DNA of 64,000 bases, from contig OX031062.1 of NCBI GenBank assembly GCA_943736015.1, positions 53,680,962 through 53,744,961 on the forward strand. Reading direction: 5' to 3'. The position numbers and the translations under genes are program-made. Below the pieces are notes generated by a model. That model ran no database searches. It had not been told where the DNA came from and saw nothing but the letters and a program-made list of their open reading frames with translations. The stretch comes from Tridacna crocea (taxonomy: Eukaryota; Mollusca; Bivalvia; Cardiida; Cardiidae). Shown here one piece after another: positions 53,929-64,000 of the stretch (positions are counted from its first letter, which is position 1; each line of letters starts with the position of its first letter).

Positions 53929-54016
53929 TTTAACTCAATACCACACAATTCCTACTTTTGACGCCTTGGAGAAAGAAGCCTTTAGAAAACATTGTGGGAA
54001 AAGGAGAAAATGCTGA
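53929..54016 (+). mobile_element. hpA left half
   Basis: TTTAACTCAATACCACAC through the left stem to AATGCTGATC, then unrelated DNA. Confidence 0.7.
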
Positions 54017-54185
54017 TCCAGTTAGGGTGGGTTGTTTTTGTCTGAATTTGGAATGGATTGATTCAGCCTAATTTAGTCTACATGGACAAAAACATGCTTT
54101 TCTTTCTTCAAGCACATGACAGATTTCAGTTATCATATAACTTTGTGCCTTTTGAGGTAGAAAAAATCATAGTTTTATGACTGTG

Positions 54186-54414
54186 TTAACCCTTTACTCC
54201 ATAAGGCATTTCTATGTTATCTCTAATTGACCCTAAATACCAGCAAGGATGAAGCTCTTTCTTAGTTGTATATGACATCTTTTGATAGCATAGAAAACAT
54301 TGTGACAAAAGGTGAAATTGCTCGTCACGAGCAATTTCACCTTTTGCCACAATGTTTTCCAAAGGTTCCTATAAGCAATGTGTAGAAATGAGTATCTATG
54401 GAGTAAAGGGTTAA
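54186..54414 (-). mobile_element. hpD copy, complete
   Basis: TTAACCCTTTACTCC and GGAGTAAAGGGTTAA are perfect inverses; stem with TTGCTCGTCACGAGCAA centre. Confidence 0.9.
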
Positions 54415-54868
54415 TTCTTATGGGTGTCAATGGTTTTGTTATGAACTATATCGAATGGCTTGCATCGAAATTTGCATAAATGACCAAGTTGGGAATGAAG
54501 TTGATGAATCTGGCAAAATCAATTTATTGTCAAAAAGATCTGATACCAACAGACAGACATCCATGTGGGTGTCATTACACCACAACAATTTTTTTCAATG
54601 CTATAAGTATACTGTATAGGATCCCTAAAACCCTGTGTATCTTATCTTGACTGGATCTCAACTAATAAAGCACTTTAACCATCCACAAGGCTAGGATTGG
54701 CCAGACTAGGTCCTTCATCTTTATCATGCTTGAATGTCTACCCGCAAGTGGGCCCGCAGAATAAACATATCTTTAGGAACCAGCAATGCGAGCCTATCTA
54801 TGTTATATTGATCCATTTAGGGAACCAGGGGTCACAAGGGACTGAAAGAAAAATAACAATCAGGAAGA
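54415..54868. promoter_or_regulatory. Upstream region of LAMTOR5
   Basis: The 454 bp between an hpD copy and the start codon must contain the promoter and 5' UTR. No TATA box, initiator or CpG cluster stands out. Confidence 0.35.
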
Positions 54869-54903
54869 ATGGAACGGCCCCTTGAGAAAAGCTTGGACGA
54901 AAC
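54869..54903 (+). CDS. LAMTOR5: LAMTOR5 exon 1
   Basis: ATG GAA CGG CCC, eleven codons plus AC, ending at GTGAGA. Joined to exon 2 it gives DETFRLPGVAGVLCTD, colinear with the family start. There is no long open frame, so recognition depends on the exon 2 phase and family length. Confidence 0.8.
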
Positions 54904-57900
54904 GTGAGAATTTTTTCCGCGATATAAAAGTTCTAGAAAAGGATAGAAGCGACATGTGTTATATGACATATCCTCCATGCTGCGTTTGAACAGTCACGGA
55001 GTAAGATCCCGAGTTGTTTCGGCCCATAGTCGTTTCGTCATAATTTTGGGGCACCATGATTTGTCTTCTTTTACTGCCGTGATTTGGCTCAAGCATTTTC
55101 TACTAACTGTCACTGAAATAAAGTCGTTCAGATTTGCATTTTGTCAGCTTCAGCAAATGTTTTTTTAGTGATTATACTAGACACGGCAAAAGGGCAGGGA
55201 GACATGAAAAAGGGGCAGGAAGCAGGCCCGTAGGAACGAGGGGGGCTCAGCCCCCCCCCCCCCCAATAATTTTGAAAACCATAGTAACGAAAATACGAGT
55301 TCTTAGCGCAATGAAACAATCACGCAAAAAATCTCACTATTTCGAAGTTAGCCTCCCCAATCTTGAAATCCTTCCTACGTCGCTGGGAAGTAACATACCT
55401 TCAGTCTGAAGGTGTCTGCTCTGATGCTATTTTTGTGACTGGTCTTCGCTAACACCTTCAGTCCAGCCATTCATTAAACCCGTATGGAAAAAACAGGATT
55501 TTACCCGCATCTTTTCGAACGTCTCGATGCGACAAAATTTCCAATGACAGCTAATAAAATGGGTATGGATCGTTAGATAAATGATTAATCTTTAAGAGCA
55601 CACAAAATATGCTGCAAAATACTAATTAAATCAATGGGAATTTACCTTTTTCCCAACGTAAATAAATCCAGCATAATTTGTAAACAACTAACACGGCGAC
55701 TTCCGTTCGTCAGGCATGCGCACTCAACGGAATTTGAAATTTGTACAGTCTGGTTCCCTATCCCTATACAGCCAAGTTCGATCAAGGGGCGTTTATTTAC
55801 AGCAAAATTCGCAACTAAACCATCCTGTAGCGTGTCAGAGATACTGCGATTTCTGCAGAGACATGCGCATTGAAAAGATAACCATGTTTTGATTTCTGGT
55901 GAAGTAGGTCAACAATTATTTACGTTGAAAAGTACAGATTTGCACAAAGGTAAGAGTTGGATATTAACTAACATCAGTTTTTTTGTAAAGATATATCATT
56001 TATCTAACAATCCATGCCCATTTTGGTAGTTGTCATTTGAAATTCTGTCGCATAGAGCCGTTCGAAAAGATGCAGGTAAAATCATATTTTTTCCATACGG
56101 GTTTAATGAATGGCTGGACTGAAGGTGTTAGCGAAGACCAGTCACAAAAATAGCATCGGAGCAGACACCTTCAGACTGAAGGTAGGAAGTAACAGTGTCT
56201 TGTTGAGTGACTTGTTCTTTCAGACAAAGGCAAAAAAATGTCCTTAACTCTTTTCAGAACTAATTCTGGCTGTAACTTCGGAATGTCATTTTACAGAAAA
56301 AAACAAGAAAGGATTCTTATCAAATCATTGACTCGAACTCAAAGCAACGTAATCATTCTGACCAATGGGTTTTGATTGCCTTGTAATTTCAGGCTCCATG
56401 ATGTCCATTCACATTTGGCATTGAACCCTGACATTTCTTATCATATAACAAAAAATGTCCAGTGTAATGAAAAAAGAAAAACTTCTCTCCAGCTTAAAAT
56501 TAAGAAACAGCAGCTTTGATTAAAAAACCATAAATAGCTCCTGGCAAAAGTTGAAAGATTTTGACTTAACAAGATTCACATAATAACATTCACAGTCATA
56601 ATCTAATTATGAATTTTTATTAAAATGTTAACATATCAGTAAACTGGTGTATTATTGTGTAAATCTAAAAACAGAAAGGCAAAGATAGAACACTGCAATG
56701 CAGATTTTGCTTTCAAAAGTTGCCATTACTAGGCAAAAAAAAAAATAGATTATTTTCAAGATTGTTTGCTCCTTTGATGTGCCATCCATATTTTTAATTC
56801 ATACAAAAAAATATGTAATAATAATCTCCATCTCTAAGATGAGTTGATTGAGGGAGAGGGGATATACTGAAATCACCCTGTCTGTCCATCTATGTCGGTA
56901 TATATACAAAATACTAGTAATTTTGTGTCGCAAACTCCTACAGTTTTTCTGCTATTGTATTGAAAGTTTTTTGATACATTGATTGTATACTAAAGTTGTG
57001 CAAGAGGCAGTTTTCAGTCATCTCCCTATGGTTCTAATCTCCCCTTGAACTTAAAAAATTTTTTTGTCAAATTGCCTGTTTCTGTCAAAGCGCTGGCGGG
57101 GGTAATGAGTCACATTCAGTGACAGTTCTAGTTTCACTTGTCAAAGAGTTTTAAAAACAAGATACCATTGTGATGTTTCAGGTTTCGATTACCAGGTGTT
57201 GCTGGTGTGTTGTGCACAGACCATCATGGACTTTGTCTTGGAGGTTAGACCATCTTACCATCTTATTTTCTCTCCTGATTTGTTTGTTAACAACTGACTC
57301 TGTTATATTAAATCTTTACCAAAGAAAAGAAAAAAAAATATTTACCAAACAACAAAATTTTAGACTGGTCATTATTGAAAGCATTTGCAGACGAAAAAAC
57401 ATATGTGACTGAAAAATGAAAATTTGTTTTGGGAAGGGTAGAAAACATTGTGGGAAAAGGAGAAAATGCTGGTAGCCAGCATTTTCTCCTTTTCCCACAA
57501 TGTTTTCAGAAGGCTTCTCTCTCAGGGTTGTTAAAAGTCGGGATTGTGTGGTAAAGAGTTAAAGGTGGCCCTTCAGAATCTGGGATGAAAATCTGACAAA
57601 AATGAAAAAAAATCATCCTTATACTCCCATAGCCTTTAAATTTGCATTCATAAAACCCCAGCAGTCAAAAACCATCCGATAACAAGACAATTTAGAGATT
57701 TATTATGGACCAGGTTGACACCAACGGGAGACACATTCTATTTTTAGATTATCAATTTTCTCATTTAAATACAGGAAAACACAGACAAAGCTTCAAACAT
57801 CCGTCCGAAGAAGTCGAAGACATTATGGAAAATAATTATTACATGTTTGTTATGTAATGGAATTTAAGTGTTATTAGTCACATGCCAGTCACTTGACATT

Positions 57901-60900
57901 CCCAAAATGCTTTATTGATTTTTGGCGTGAAATCTAAAAATAGTTTAAGAGGCTACGTAGCCTTTTAAGGGAATACCATCAAAAAAAATTTTTTTTTGTA
58001 ATTTTATGATTCTTAATTATTGATGATTTGTATTGTTTTTTCGTATAAATTTCAGTAATATATATATTTTTTAATTTGGTGTGATGTGAAAACTCTAAGT
58101 ACCCACCTTTAAAACCATTTAATTTTGCAGAAAGCAAACTGATTGTAACTTGAAAACTGAATGTTTTTGGAAGGGGAAAAGGAAAAAAGAATGCTGGTTA
58201 CCAGGTTTTTTCTCCATTTCCCACATTACTTTCAAAGTGTCCCTCGTAAGAATCTTTAAAATGTGAGATTGTTTGGTGAAGTGTTAACCTTCATGAAAAG
58301 ATCATGATTGAAAGAAAGGTTAAAAAAATATTCGAAACTTCATCAGAAAACCCCGTTCCAGCTAAAAAGGTATTTAACACTACCACACAATCCTGACTTT
58401 TGACGACCCTAAGAAAGAAGCCTATAAAAAACATTGTGGGAAGAGGAGAAAATGCTGGTAACCAGCATTTTCTCCTTTTCCCACAATATTTTCTATCATT
58501 CATATCAAAGTCAAAAATCATATTACCAAGATTTTATTTGTTGTCTACAGATGCTTTGAATTTGGTCCAGTCCAAAAATTTGTCGTTTGGTAAAGAGTTC
58601 AGGTTTATTTCATGGATTAAAATTCTTATGACTTATAAGTGCCTAACATTAGGTTTGCTTTATATATCATCACGGTACGTGATTTTGAATCTGGTACTCC
58701 CAAATACAAACATATGCTCATTACCAAACGACAAAATTTTAAACTGATCCAATTGAAAGCATTTGCAGTCATCAAAATACATGTGACTCAAAAACTGAAA
58801 TTAGGGTTGGGAAGGGTAGAAAACAATTTGGAGAAAAGGAGAAAATGCTAGTTACCAGCCATTTTGCCTTTTCTCACAATTTATCAAAAAGAGGCCTTCT
58901 GAAAACATTGTGGGAAAAGGAGAAAATGCTGGTAACCAGCATTTTCTCCTTCTTCCCACAATGTTTTCTACCCTGCTGGAAACAAATATCAATTTTTAGG
59001 TTACGTTCACTTTGCCGCCTCCTTGAACGTGATTGGCTAAAAGTAAGCGCAGACGCTCACTCCACTGAACTTTTGACCAATCACGTTCAAGGATTTCTGT
59101 ATTGGTCGCAGGTCATCAATATTGATACGAGGTCAACTGTATTGATCGGAGGTCAAGTCGTATTAAGCCGGGGTCACGACCTGTGTACTATACGAAATCA
59201 GAAATGTGACTGGTATCGCGTGGACCGGTTTCCTTGTATAACTTCTATATATCCAATAGTTAATTAATAAGACCTGATAATGATAGATTTCTTTGCAAGA
59301 GGTATATATTTTTTGTTATTTCAATACTTCAGCCAAAGGTGTTGCCAGCAGAGAGGTAGCAGGTCATGTGGCAAGTATAGCTGAAAGTGCAGCAAGATTA
59401 AACCCAAATATGCCCAGTCCAGTTATATCTATAGAAGGTGATAATGGGTAGGTTTAGTTATGTACTCACTGATCACATGATTTTATGACCCCGAGGAAGT
59501 AGGCTTATGAGAACTTAAAGCTGAGCCATGGTCTATGAAAAAACGACTTCATTAACCCTTTACTGCAAAGATACTCATTTCTACGCATTGCTTGTAGGAG
59601 CCTTTGGAAAACATGGTGGCAAAAGGTGAAATTGCTCGTGACGAGCAATTTCACCTTTTGTCACAATGTTTTCTATGCTATCAAAAGGTGTCATATACAT
59701 AAAAGAAACGCAGGGTTGGCAAAAAGCCAGTCAATATGAGTATTGACCGGGCTGGCGGTTTTAACCGGTTAAAACCGGTCAATACTGGTCAATAGTGGTC
59801 AATTGAAGTGATTGATTGGGTTGATTAAATCACTGACTTACATACCTGTCCTTTTTCTAAGCTAGTCTTTAAAGCTCTCCTAAATCCTGTACTGAAGATA
59901 CATTACATATTATCATCAGTATCATCTGTTGGTCAACTGAAGAGGTTGGTTGGATTGAACTTACATGCAGGTAGGTTCTTTTCAACCAAAGAACTTTTAA
60001 GTTTCATCTATCATTATTCCTTATGGGTTAGATAACCATTTATAGTACTGCATCTTTTCTCTCTCTCTCTTTCCCCCTCCCACCACAAATACCCACAGGT
60101 TTTTAAAAAATTAGATTATTTCAAAGTTCAAATATAGCATCAAAAAGCAGCTAATTTGAAACTTTCATGTAAAACTGCAGAAGAAAGTCTCACCCATGTG
60201 TAAACCATTGTGAAATTTACCTGTCATTAAATCTAAAGGCATATTGAGTACCCATAAAGAAGGCTGTGACTGATTAACTAAACAATAATTAGGGATACAT
60301 CAATGTCTGAAGCATATTCAAGTGTCTACCTACACCTTTACATTGTTGTCAAACACATTAAAAGGTGTAAAAGTTGCCCCTTTCTATCCCAATGGGAGTG
60401 GCTTAAATTACAAAAGGGACCAATCATGTATCCCTATTTGGGGTAGAATACTTGACACCAGGCCTTATTCCTAAAGTGTGAAATACTGACTTATATGCAA
60501 TCAAGTTAATATCTCATCATCAAGCAGTTACTTGAGGTGTCAAAAATGAAACCTAAAGACCTGATTAGGACCTTATATAGAGTTTTGGAAAACTGGCAAA
60601 AGCCAGCTGATAAGTAGCCTTGGCAGGGATGAAACGCTCTTTCCACTAAAGTAACTCTCATATTGGTGAATTCAACCAAACTTGGAACCAAAAAAGGAAA
60701 AAAAAACAACAACAAATCATCCACTAAATAGCATGACTGTCCACTTAAAATGCATCTGACCAGTAAAATTTCCAAACGACCTCTACAAATATCCAATCGA
60801 CCAGTATTGACCAGTATTGACCACTTTGGGAGTATTGACCGGGGCGGTTTTAACCGGTTAAAACCACCCCTGGTTTCGACCGCCCAACCTTGAAGAAACG

Positions 60901-63900
60901 GCTTCATCCTTGCTGTTATTTAGGGCAATTTAGAGATACCATAGAAATGCCTTGTGGGGTAAAGGGTTAATACAAATTCAAAAAGTATTGACCAAGGTAA
61001 GCCTGCGCAGTTCGTGCAGGCTTAGCTGGACCAAAACTTTTCACTATTGGTCCGTATTCTGTATGTCAAAGGACCAGTTTACCTCATGGTTAAGTCGGTT
61101 GTTTAAATTAGTGGCTATAATCGATCCATGACTTTGTAATTATTTCCCTGGCATCATGTATCATGGAGATGCATTCACTCTATACCACACAATCCAGACT
61201 TTTAACAAACATGAGAAAGAAAGCTTTTGAAAACATTTTGGGAAAAGGAGAAAATGCTGGTAACCAGCATTTCTCCTTTCCCCACAATATTTTCTACCCT
61301 TTTCAAATCAGATTTCAATTTTTGAGTTACATTTTCTTTATCTTCTGCAAATCCTTTCCATTTGGACTAGTCCAATATTTTGTAGTGTGGTAAAGTGTTA
61401 AGCACCATTTTACCAGAGCATGTCTTATTGATGCTTTTTAGCTCACCTTAGCACAAAGTGCTAAAGATGAGCTATTGTGATCGGCCTATGTCTGTCGTCC
61501 GTCAACAATTTCTTTAAAAATCTTCTCCTAAACCACTGGGCCAATCTTCATGAAACTTGGCAGGAATGTTTCTTGGGTGAAGCTCTACCAAAACTATTCA
61601 AAGAATTTAATTCCACCCATAACTCTGGTTGCCATGGCAACAAAAAGAAAGAAAAAACTAAATCTTTGGAAATCTTCTTCTCTGAAACTAGAAGGCGTAG
61701 AGCTTTGATATTTGGTATGTAGCATCTCCTAGTGGACCTCTACCAAGTTTGTCCAAATTATACCCTTAGGGTCAAAACTGGCCCCGCCCCGGGGGATAAG
61801 GCGTTTAATCATAGGAACAAAGAAGGAAAACTTTAAAAATCTTCTCCTCTGAAACTTGAAGGCGTAGAGCTTTGATATTTGGTATATAGCATCTCCTAGT
61901 GGACCTCTACCAAGTTTGTTCAAATTACATCCCTGGGGTCAAAACTGGCCCCACTCCAGGGGTCACAAGTTTGAGCATAGAAACAAAGAAGGAAAACTTT
62001 AAAAATCTTCTTTTCTGAAACTTGAAGGCGTAGAGCTTTGATATTTAGTATGTGGCATCTCCTAGTGGACCTCTACCAAGTTCGTTCAAATTATGTCCCT
62101 GGGGTCAAAACTGGCTCCATCCCAGGGGTTCACAAATTTGAGCATAGGAACAAAGAAGGAAAACTTTAAAATTCTTTTCCTTAGAAACTAGAAAGCGTAG
62201 AGCTTTGATATTTGGTCTGTTGCATCTCCTAGTGGACCTCTACTAAGTTTATTCAAATGATGTCCCTGGGGTAAAAACTGACCCCACCCCGAGGATCACT
62301 AGTTTGAGCATAGGAACAAAGAAGGAAAACTTTAAAATTCTTCTCCTCTGAAACTAGATGGTGTAGAGCTTTGATATTTGGTATGTGGCATCTCCTAGTG
62401 GACCTTTACCAAGTTTGTTTAAATCATGCCCGTGGGGTCAAAACTGGTCCTGCCGCGGGGGTCACAAGTTAGAACACAGGAACAAAGAAAGAAATTTTTA
62501 AAATTCTTCTTTTCTAAAACTAGAAGGCATAGAGCTTTGATATTTGGCATGTAGCAATTCCTAGTGGACCTCTACCAAGTTTGTTCATATTATGCCCTTG
62601 GGGTCAAAACTGGCCCTGCCCCGGGGAGTAACATGTTCGAACATAGCAACAAAGAAGGAAAACTTTAGAAATCTTCTCTGAAACTTGAAGGTGCAGAGCT
62701 TTGATATTTGGTATGCAGAATCTTCTATTGGACCTCTACCAAGTTTGGTCATATGATGTCCCTGGCGTCAAAACTGGCCATGCCCCGGAGGTCACAGGTT
62801 GGAACATAGGAACAAAGAAGGAAAATTTTAAATTTCTTTTTCTCTTAAATGGGAAGGTGAAGAGCTTTGATATTTGGTATGTAGCATCTTTGAGTAGACC
62901 TCTACCAAGTTTGTTCCAAGGATGCTGCTTTGGTTAAAACTGACCCAGCCCAGGGAACCACAAGTTCGAACATAGGACAAAGAAGGAAAATTTAAAATTC
63001 TTCTTTGAAACTGGAAGGTGTAGAGCTTTGATATTTGATTGCCCTATGTCCAGAGTCTGTCGCCCGTCAACAATTTCTTTAAACATCTTCTCCTAACCCA
63101 CTGGGCCAATCTCGATGAAACTTGGCAGGGATGTTCCTTGGGTGAAGCTTTACCAAAGCTGCTCAAAGAATTGAATTTCACTCATAAGCTATAGTCTAAA
63201 GTGAGACTTCCAGGGCCAATGGCCCTCTTGTTAAATTTTGCCAGATACCTAATGTAAGACCTGCTCAAATCTTAACATTTATAGATAAGAAGTAAATTAT
63301 GGCTCAAAGAAAATCATTGGTCTTTGAAAGGGCAGAGGACATTGTGTGAAAAACAGAAAATATTGGTTATCAGATTTTTCTCGTGATGTTTTTGAAACAG
63401 CTTTCCTCAGGATCGTTAAAATTCTGCATTTAGTGAATAATTTTTCCTCTTTTTCCACTTGGCAAACATAATTATATATGTACTGTAATTGAGATACGCT
63501 TGGTAAGAAGAGTAATTTGATAAGTCTCAAAAAATGTTTTGGGGGTTGAAACTGTTTGTTTTTGTCAGGGATCCTATAGACACACTATATATATATACCA
63601 TCCCTGCGTTTGGTAATCTTTTTTTGGTCATGATTAATTAGTTTTTAGACGAAAGAGATCCATATTATGCAATGACTTGCTTGGTATAATGCATTTCAAA
63701 GATGCTTTAAAATTCTTTTCCCAGAGGGCTGCTCAATAATTGTCTACAACATGTATCAATCTTGGTCAATCTGTAGTCATTGCGGACAAACCAGAGTCAA
63801 AAGTCTATGCATTGGTCAATTTTCTGAGTGTCAAAGTACAAGTCTATATCAAGATTTGGTTTGTTTGTAGGCTAAAAGGATTGTATGGATCCATAATTAT

Positions 63901-64000
63901 GTGAAGACTTTGGAATAATACATCATGATGCATCAACCCCTATTTTGCCAGAGGACAGCTCATTTTTAGTTGTGTATTTTTTTTTTCCAGCACCATTCTT
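54869..64000 (+). CDS. LAMTOR5: LAMTOR5 (HBXIP), Ragulator subunit; 3' end outside window
   Basis: Exons 54869-54903, 57182-57243, 59333-59447 and 63991 onward join in phase. The protein starts MERPLEKSLDETFRLPGVAG and continues VLCTDHHGLCLGAKGVASRE, VAGHVASIAESAARLNPNMP, SPVISIEGDNGTIL. It matches the family in length and layout: a short helical start, the GVLCTD strand, a small Gly turn, a long helix, then a strand ending in (E)xDNG. LAMTOR5 is a roadblock-fold subunit of the pentameric Ragulator on late endosomes and lysosomes, which anchors Rag GTPases and supports mTORC1 activation. About 74 codons are visible; the last 15-20 lie past the window edge. Introns hold several transposons. 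Assignment rests on pattern recognition, not alignment. Confidence 0.88.
54904..55227. other. LAMTOR5 intron 1 sequence
   Basis: Unique-looking DNA before the repeat cluster at 55228-56194. Confidence 0.45.
55228..55385. mobile_element. Short repeat with C-run and CTACGT ends, copy 1
   Basis: GCCCGTAGGAACGAGGGGGG... to CTTCCTACGTCGCTGG, with a long C run and TTTTGAAAACCATAGTAACG. The 789-bp inverted-repeat element inserted exactly at its right edge. Confidence 0.55.
55396..56184. mobile_element. 789-bp long-inverted-repeat element, copy 2
   Basis: Same family and length as the copy at 31045. The target duplication is different: GGAAGTAACA at 55386-55395 and 56185-56194, so the two are independent insertions. 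In LAMTOR5 intron 1. Confidence 0.85.
56195..56849. other. LAMTOR5 intron 1 sequence
   Basis: AT-rich, no repeat recognised until repeat H. Confidence 0.45.
56850..57134 (-). repeat. Dispersed repeat H, copy 3 (inverted)
   Basis: Reads GTCACATTCAGTGACAGTTC TAGT at its right edge, the reverse of the other copies. It ends 47 bp before LAMTOR5 exon 2. Confidence 0.65.
57182..57243 (+). CDS. LAMTOR5: LAMTOR5 exon 2
   Basis: Acceptor TGATGTTTCAG. It encodes FRLPGVAGVLCTDHHGLCLG plus one base. The donor GTTAGA is weak. A second AG 14 nt inside the exon (ACCAG) would lose the FRLP codons and break phase with exon 1. Confidence 0.85.
57341..57562 (-). mobile_element. hpA copy, left tip mutated
   Basis: TTTACCAAACAAC after an A-rich stretch; strong stem with GGTAGCC centre; right TTAA shared with family B. 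Confidence 0.82.
57559..58112 (+). mobile_element. TTAA-flanked element (family B), uninterrupted
   Basis: Homologous to 7455-8230 along its length but without the hpA insertion; the target reads GGAATTTAAGTGTTATTAGT. Its left TTAA is also the right TTAA of an hpA copy. In LAMTOR5 intron 2. Confidence 0.8.
58128..58287 (-). mobile_element. hpA copy, decayed
   Basis: TTTAATTTTGCAGAAAGC; broken stem; end GGTGAAGTGTTAA. Confidence 0.55.
58374..58601 (+). mobile_element. hpA copy, nearly complete
   Basis: TTAACACTACCACAC, strong stem, end GGTAAAGAGTTCA. Confidence 0.83.
58715..58889 (-). mobile_element. hpA copy, right end lost
   Basis: GCTCATTACCAAACGAC; stem imperfect; abuts the next partial copy at ATCAAAAAGAGG. 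Confidence 0.68.
58890..59020 (+). mobile_element. hpA core and part of right arm
   Basis: GCCTTCTGAAAACATTGTGG, full stem, then the arm stops at CTTTGCCGCCT where the 16-bp inverted repeat begins. Confidence 0.72.
59023..59092. repeat. 16-bp perfect inverted repeat
   Basis: CCTTGAACGTGATTGG at 59023-59038 and its exact inverse at 59077-59092, with a 38-nt spacer. It replaces the right arm of an hpA copy. Confidence 0.7.
59333..59447 (+). CDS. LAMTOR5: LAMTOR5 exon 3
   Basis: Acceptor ATACTTCAG, then KGVASREVAGHVASIAESAA and RLNPNMPSPVISIEGDN plus two bases, donor GTAGGT. It contains the long helix and the conserved DNG strand end. Confidence 0.88.
59552..60970 (+). mobile_element. hpD copy split by the hAT-like element
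   Basis: TTAACCCTTTACTGC to 59710 and again from 60893 to GGGGTAAAGGGTTAA; hairpin at 59611-59673. Confidence 0.85.
59711..60892. mobile_element. Non-autonomous hAT-like element, nested in an hpD copy
   Basis: Ends CAGGGTTGGC and GCCCAACCTTG form an inverted terminal repeat. The 8-bp target duplication AAGAAACG lies at 59703-59710 and 60893-60900. Subterminal TTTTAACCGGTTAAAA palindromes and repeated TATTGACC motifs occur at both ends. The intact hpD copy at 27000 shows the uninterrupted target (AAGAAACTGCTTCATCC). The longest minus-strand open frame (60506-60907) looks non-coding. Confidence 0.85.
61174..61401 (+). mobile_element. hpA copy, nearly complete
   Basis: TTCACTCTATACCA and TGGTAAAGTGTTAA; stem slightly shortened on the right. 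Confidence 0.8.
61440..63236 (+). mobile_element. Dispersed element with internal 167-bp tandem units
   Basis: Left end TAGCTCACCTTAGCACAAAG, right end GGGCCAATGGCCCTCTTGTT. Between them are about nine copies of a 167-bp unit (AGAGCTTTGATATTTGGTAT... near 61695, 61862, 62028, 62195, 62361, 62528, 62690, 62855, 63017). The leader CCACTGGGCCAATCT occurs before and after the array. No coding potential. It lies in LAMTOR5 intron 3. I recall this type of repeat from bivalve genomes, but cannot check that here. Confidence 0.7.
63280..63440 (-). mobile_element. hpA copy, decayed
   Basis: GGCAGAGGACATTGTGTGAA and a TTGGTTATCAG core; no clear ends. Confidence 0.5.
63441..63990. other. LAMTOR5 intron 3, distal part
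   Basis: A TA-rich microsatellite-like run near 63586 and a dispersed hairpin relative near 63745-63850; ends in the pyrimidine tract of the exon 4 acceptor. Confidence 0.5.
63991..64000 (+). CDS. LAMTOR5: LAMTOR5 exon 4, first ten bases
   Basis: A strong pyrimidine tract (TTTTTTTTTTCCAG) is followed by C ACC ATT CTT, completing Gly and adding T-I-L in the expected frame. The window ends here. Confidence 0.75.

Noticed and set aside
57196-57243. Alternative LAMTOR5 exon 2 start after ACCAG
   Set aside because: It would delete four residues and break the phase with exon 1; the upstream TTTCAG gives the family length exactly.
60506-60907. 133-residue minus-strand open frame
   Set aside because: It runs through the right end of the hAT-like element and into the flank; no transposase signature (no hAT dimerisation region) is visible.
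61477-62937. Open frames within the 167-bp repeat array as a repetitive protein
   Set aside because: 167 is not a multiple of three, and frames stop in most units.

Overview
The window looks like nuclear DNA of a mollusc, most likely a bivalve (inference). It is AT-rich, its genes have small phased exons with GT-AG introns, it carries tRNA-derived SINEs and dispersed repeats of a type I associate with bivalve genomes, and it is very dense in short palindromic transposons. Nothing bacterial or viral was seen.

Three protein genes can be assembled by hand, with every splice junction in phase. (1) A minus-strand gene, 30470 down to 11836, has nine exons and encodes a 322-residue protein with about seven membrane spans. 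It ends in a stop codon followed about 30 nt later by an AATAAA signal. I do not recognise a named gene; the closest guess is an uncharacterised invertebrate membrane family (perhaps DUF7789). (2) A plus-strand universal stress protein (USP) gene, 30892 to 47576, has four exons and 167 codons, with a complete USP nucleotide-binding motif. It is head-to-head with gene 1 across a 421-bp intergenic region. (3) A plus-strand LAMTOR5 gene (Ragulator subunit, HBXIP) starts at 54869. Three exons are complete and the fourth begins ten bases before the window ends. The genes have no evident shared pathway: USP is a cytosolic stress protein, LAMTOR5 acts on the lysosome surface in mTORC1 signalling, and gene 1 is a membrane protein.

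The rest is dominated by one system. By my count there are about 100 full, partial or decayed copies of a roughly 225-bp element flanked by TTAA, with CCC(T/A)TTACCA-like inverted ends and a long near-perfect central hairpin. I call it hpA, with subfamily hpC and a sister family hpD. Together they fill about a third of the window. An empty-site comparison inside the window (7455-8230 against 57559-58112) shows that hpA insertion duplicates TTAA, as expected of a piggyBac-type MITE. In the features, '+' means the short arm (CACAATCCCT...) is on the left and the long arm (GTCGTCTGCAAATGC...) on the right.

Other mobile DNA: a 1182-bp hAT-like element with 8-bp target duplication nested in an hpD copy; two copies of a 790-bp element with about 200-bp inverted repeats and 9-10 bp target duplications; a 918-bp element with terminal 23-bp tandem repeats sitting 6 nt from the exon 1 donor of gene 1; a palindromic element sitting 6 nt from the exon 2 donor; several SINEs, one with a 14-bp target duplication; and a 1.8-kb element built of 167-bp tandem units. 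The most unusual single structure is a 78-bp minisatellite (about 11 units, 16787-17619) grown from the end of exon 6 of gene 1 together with its splice donor.
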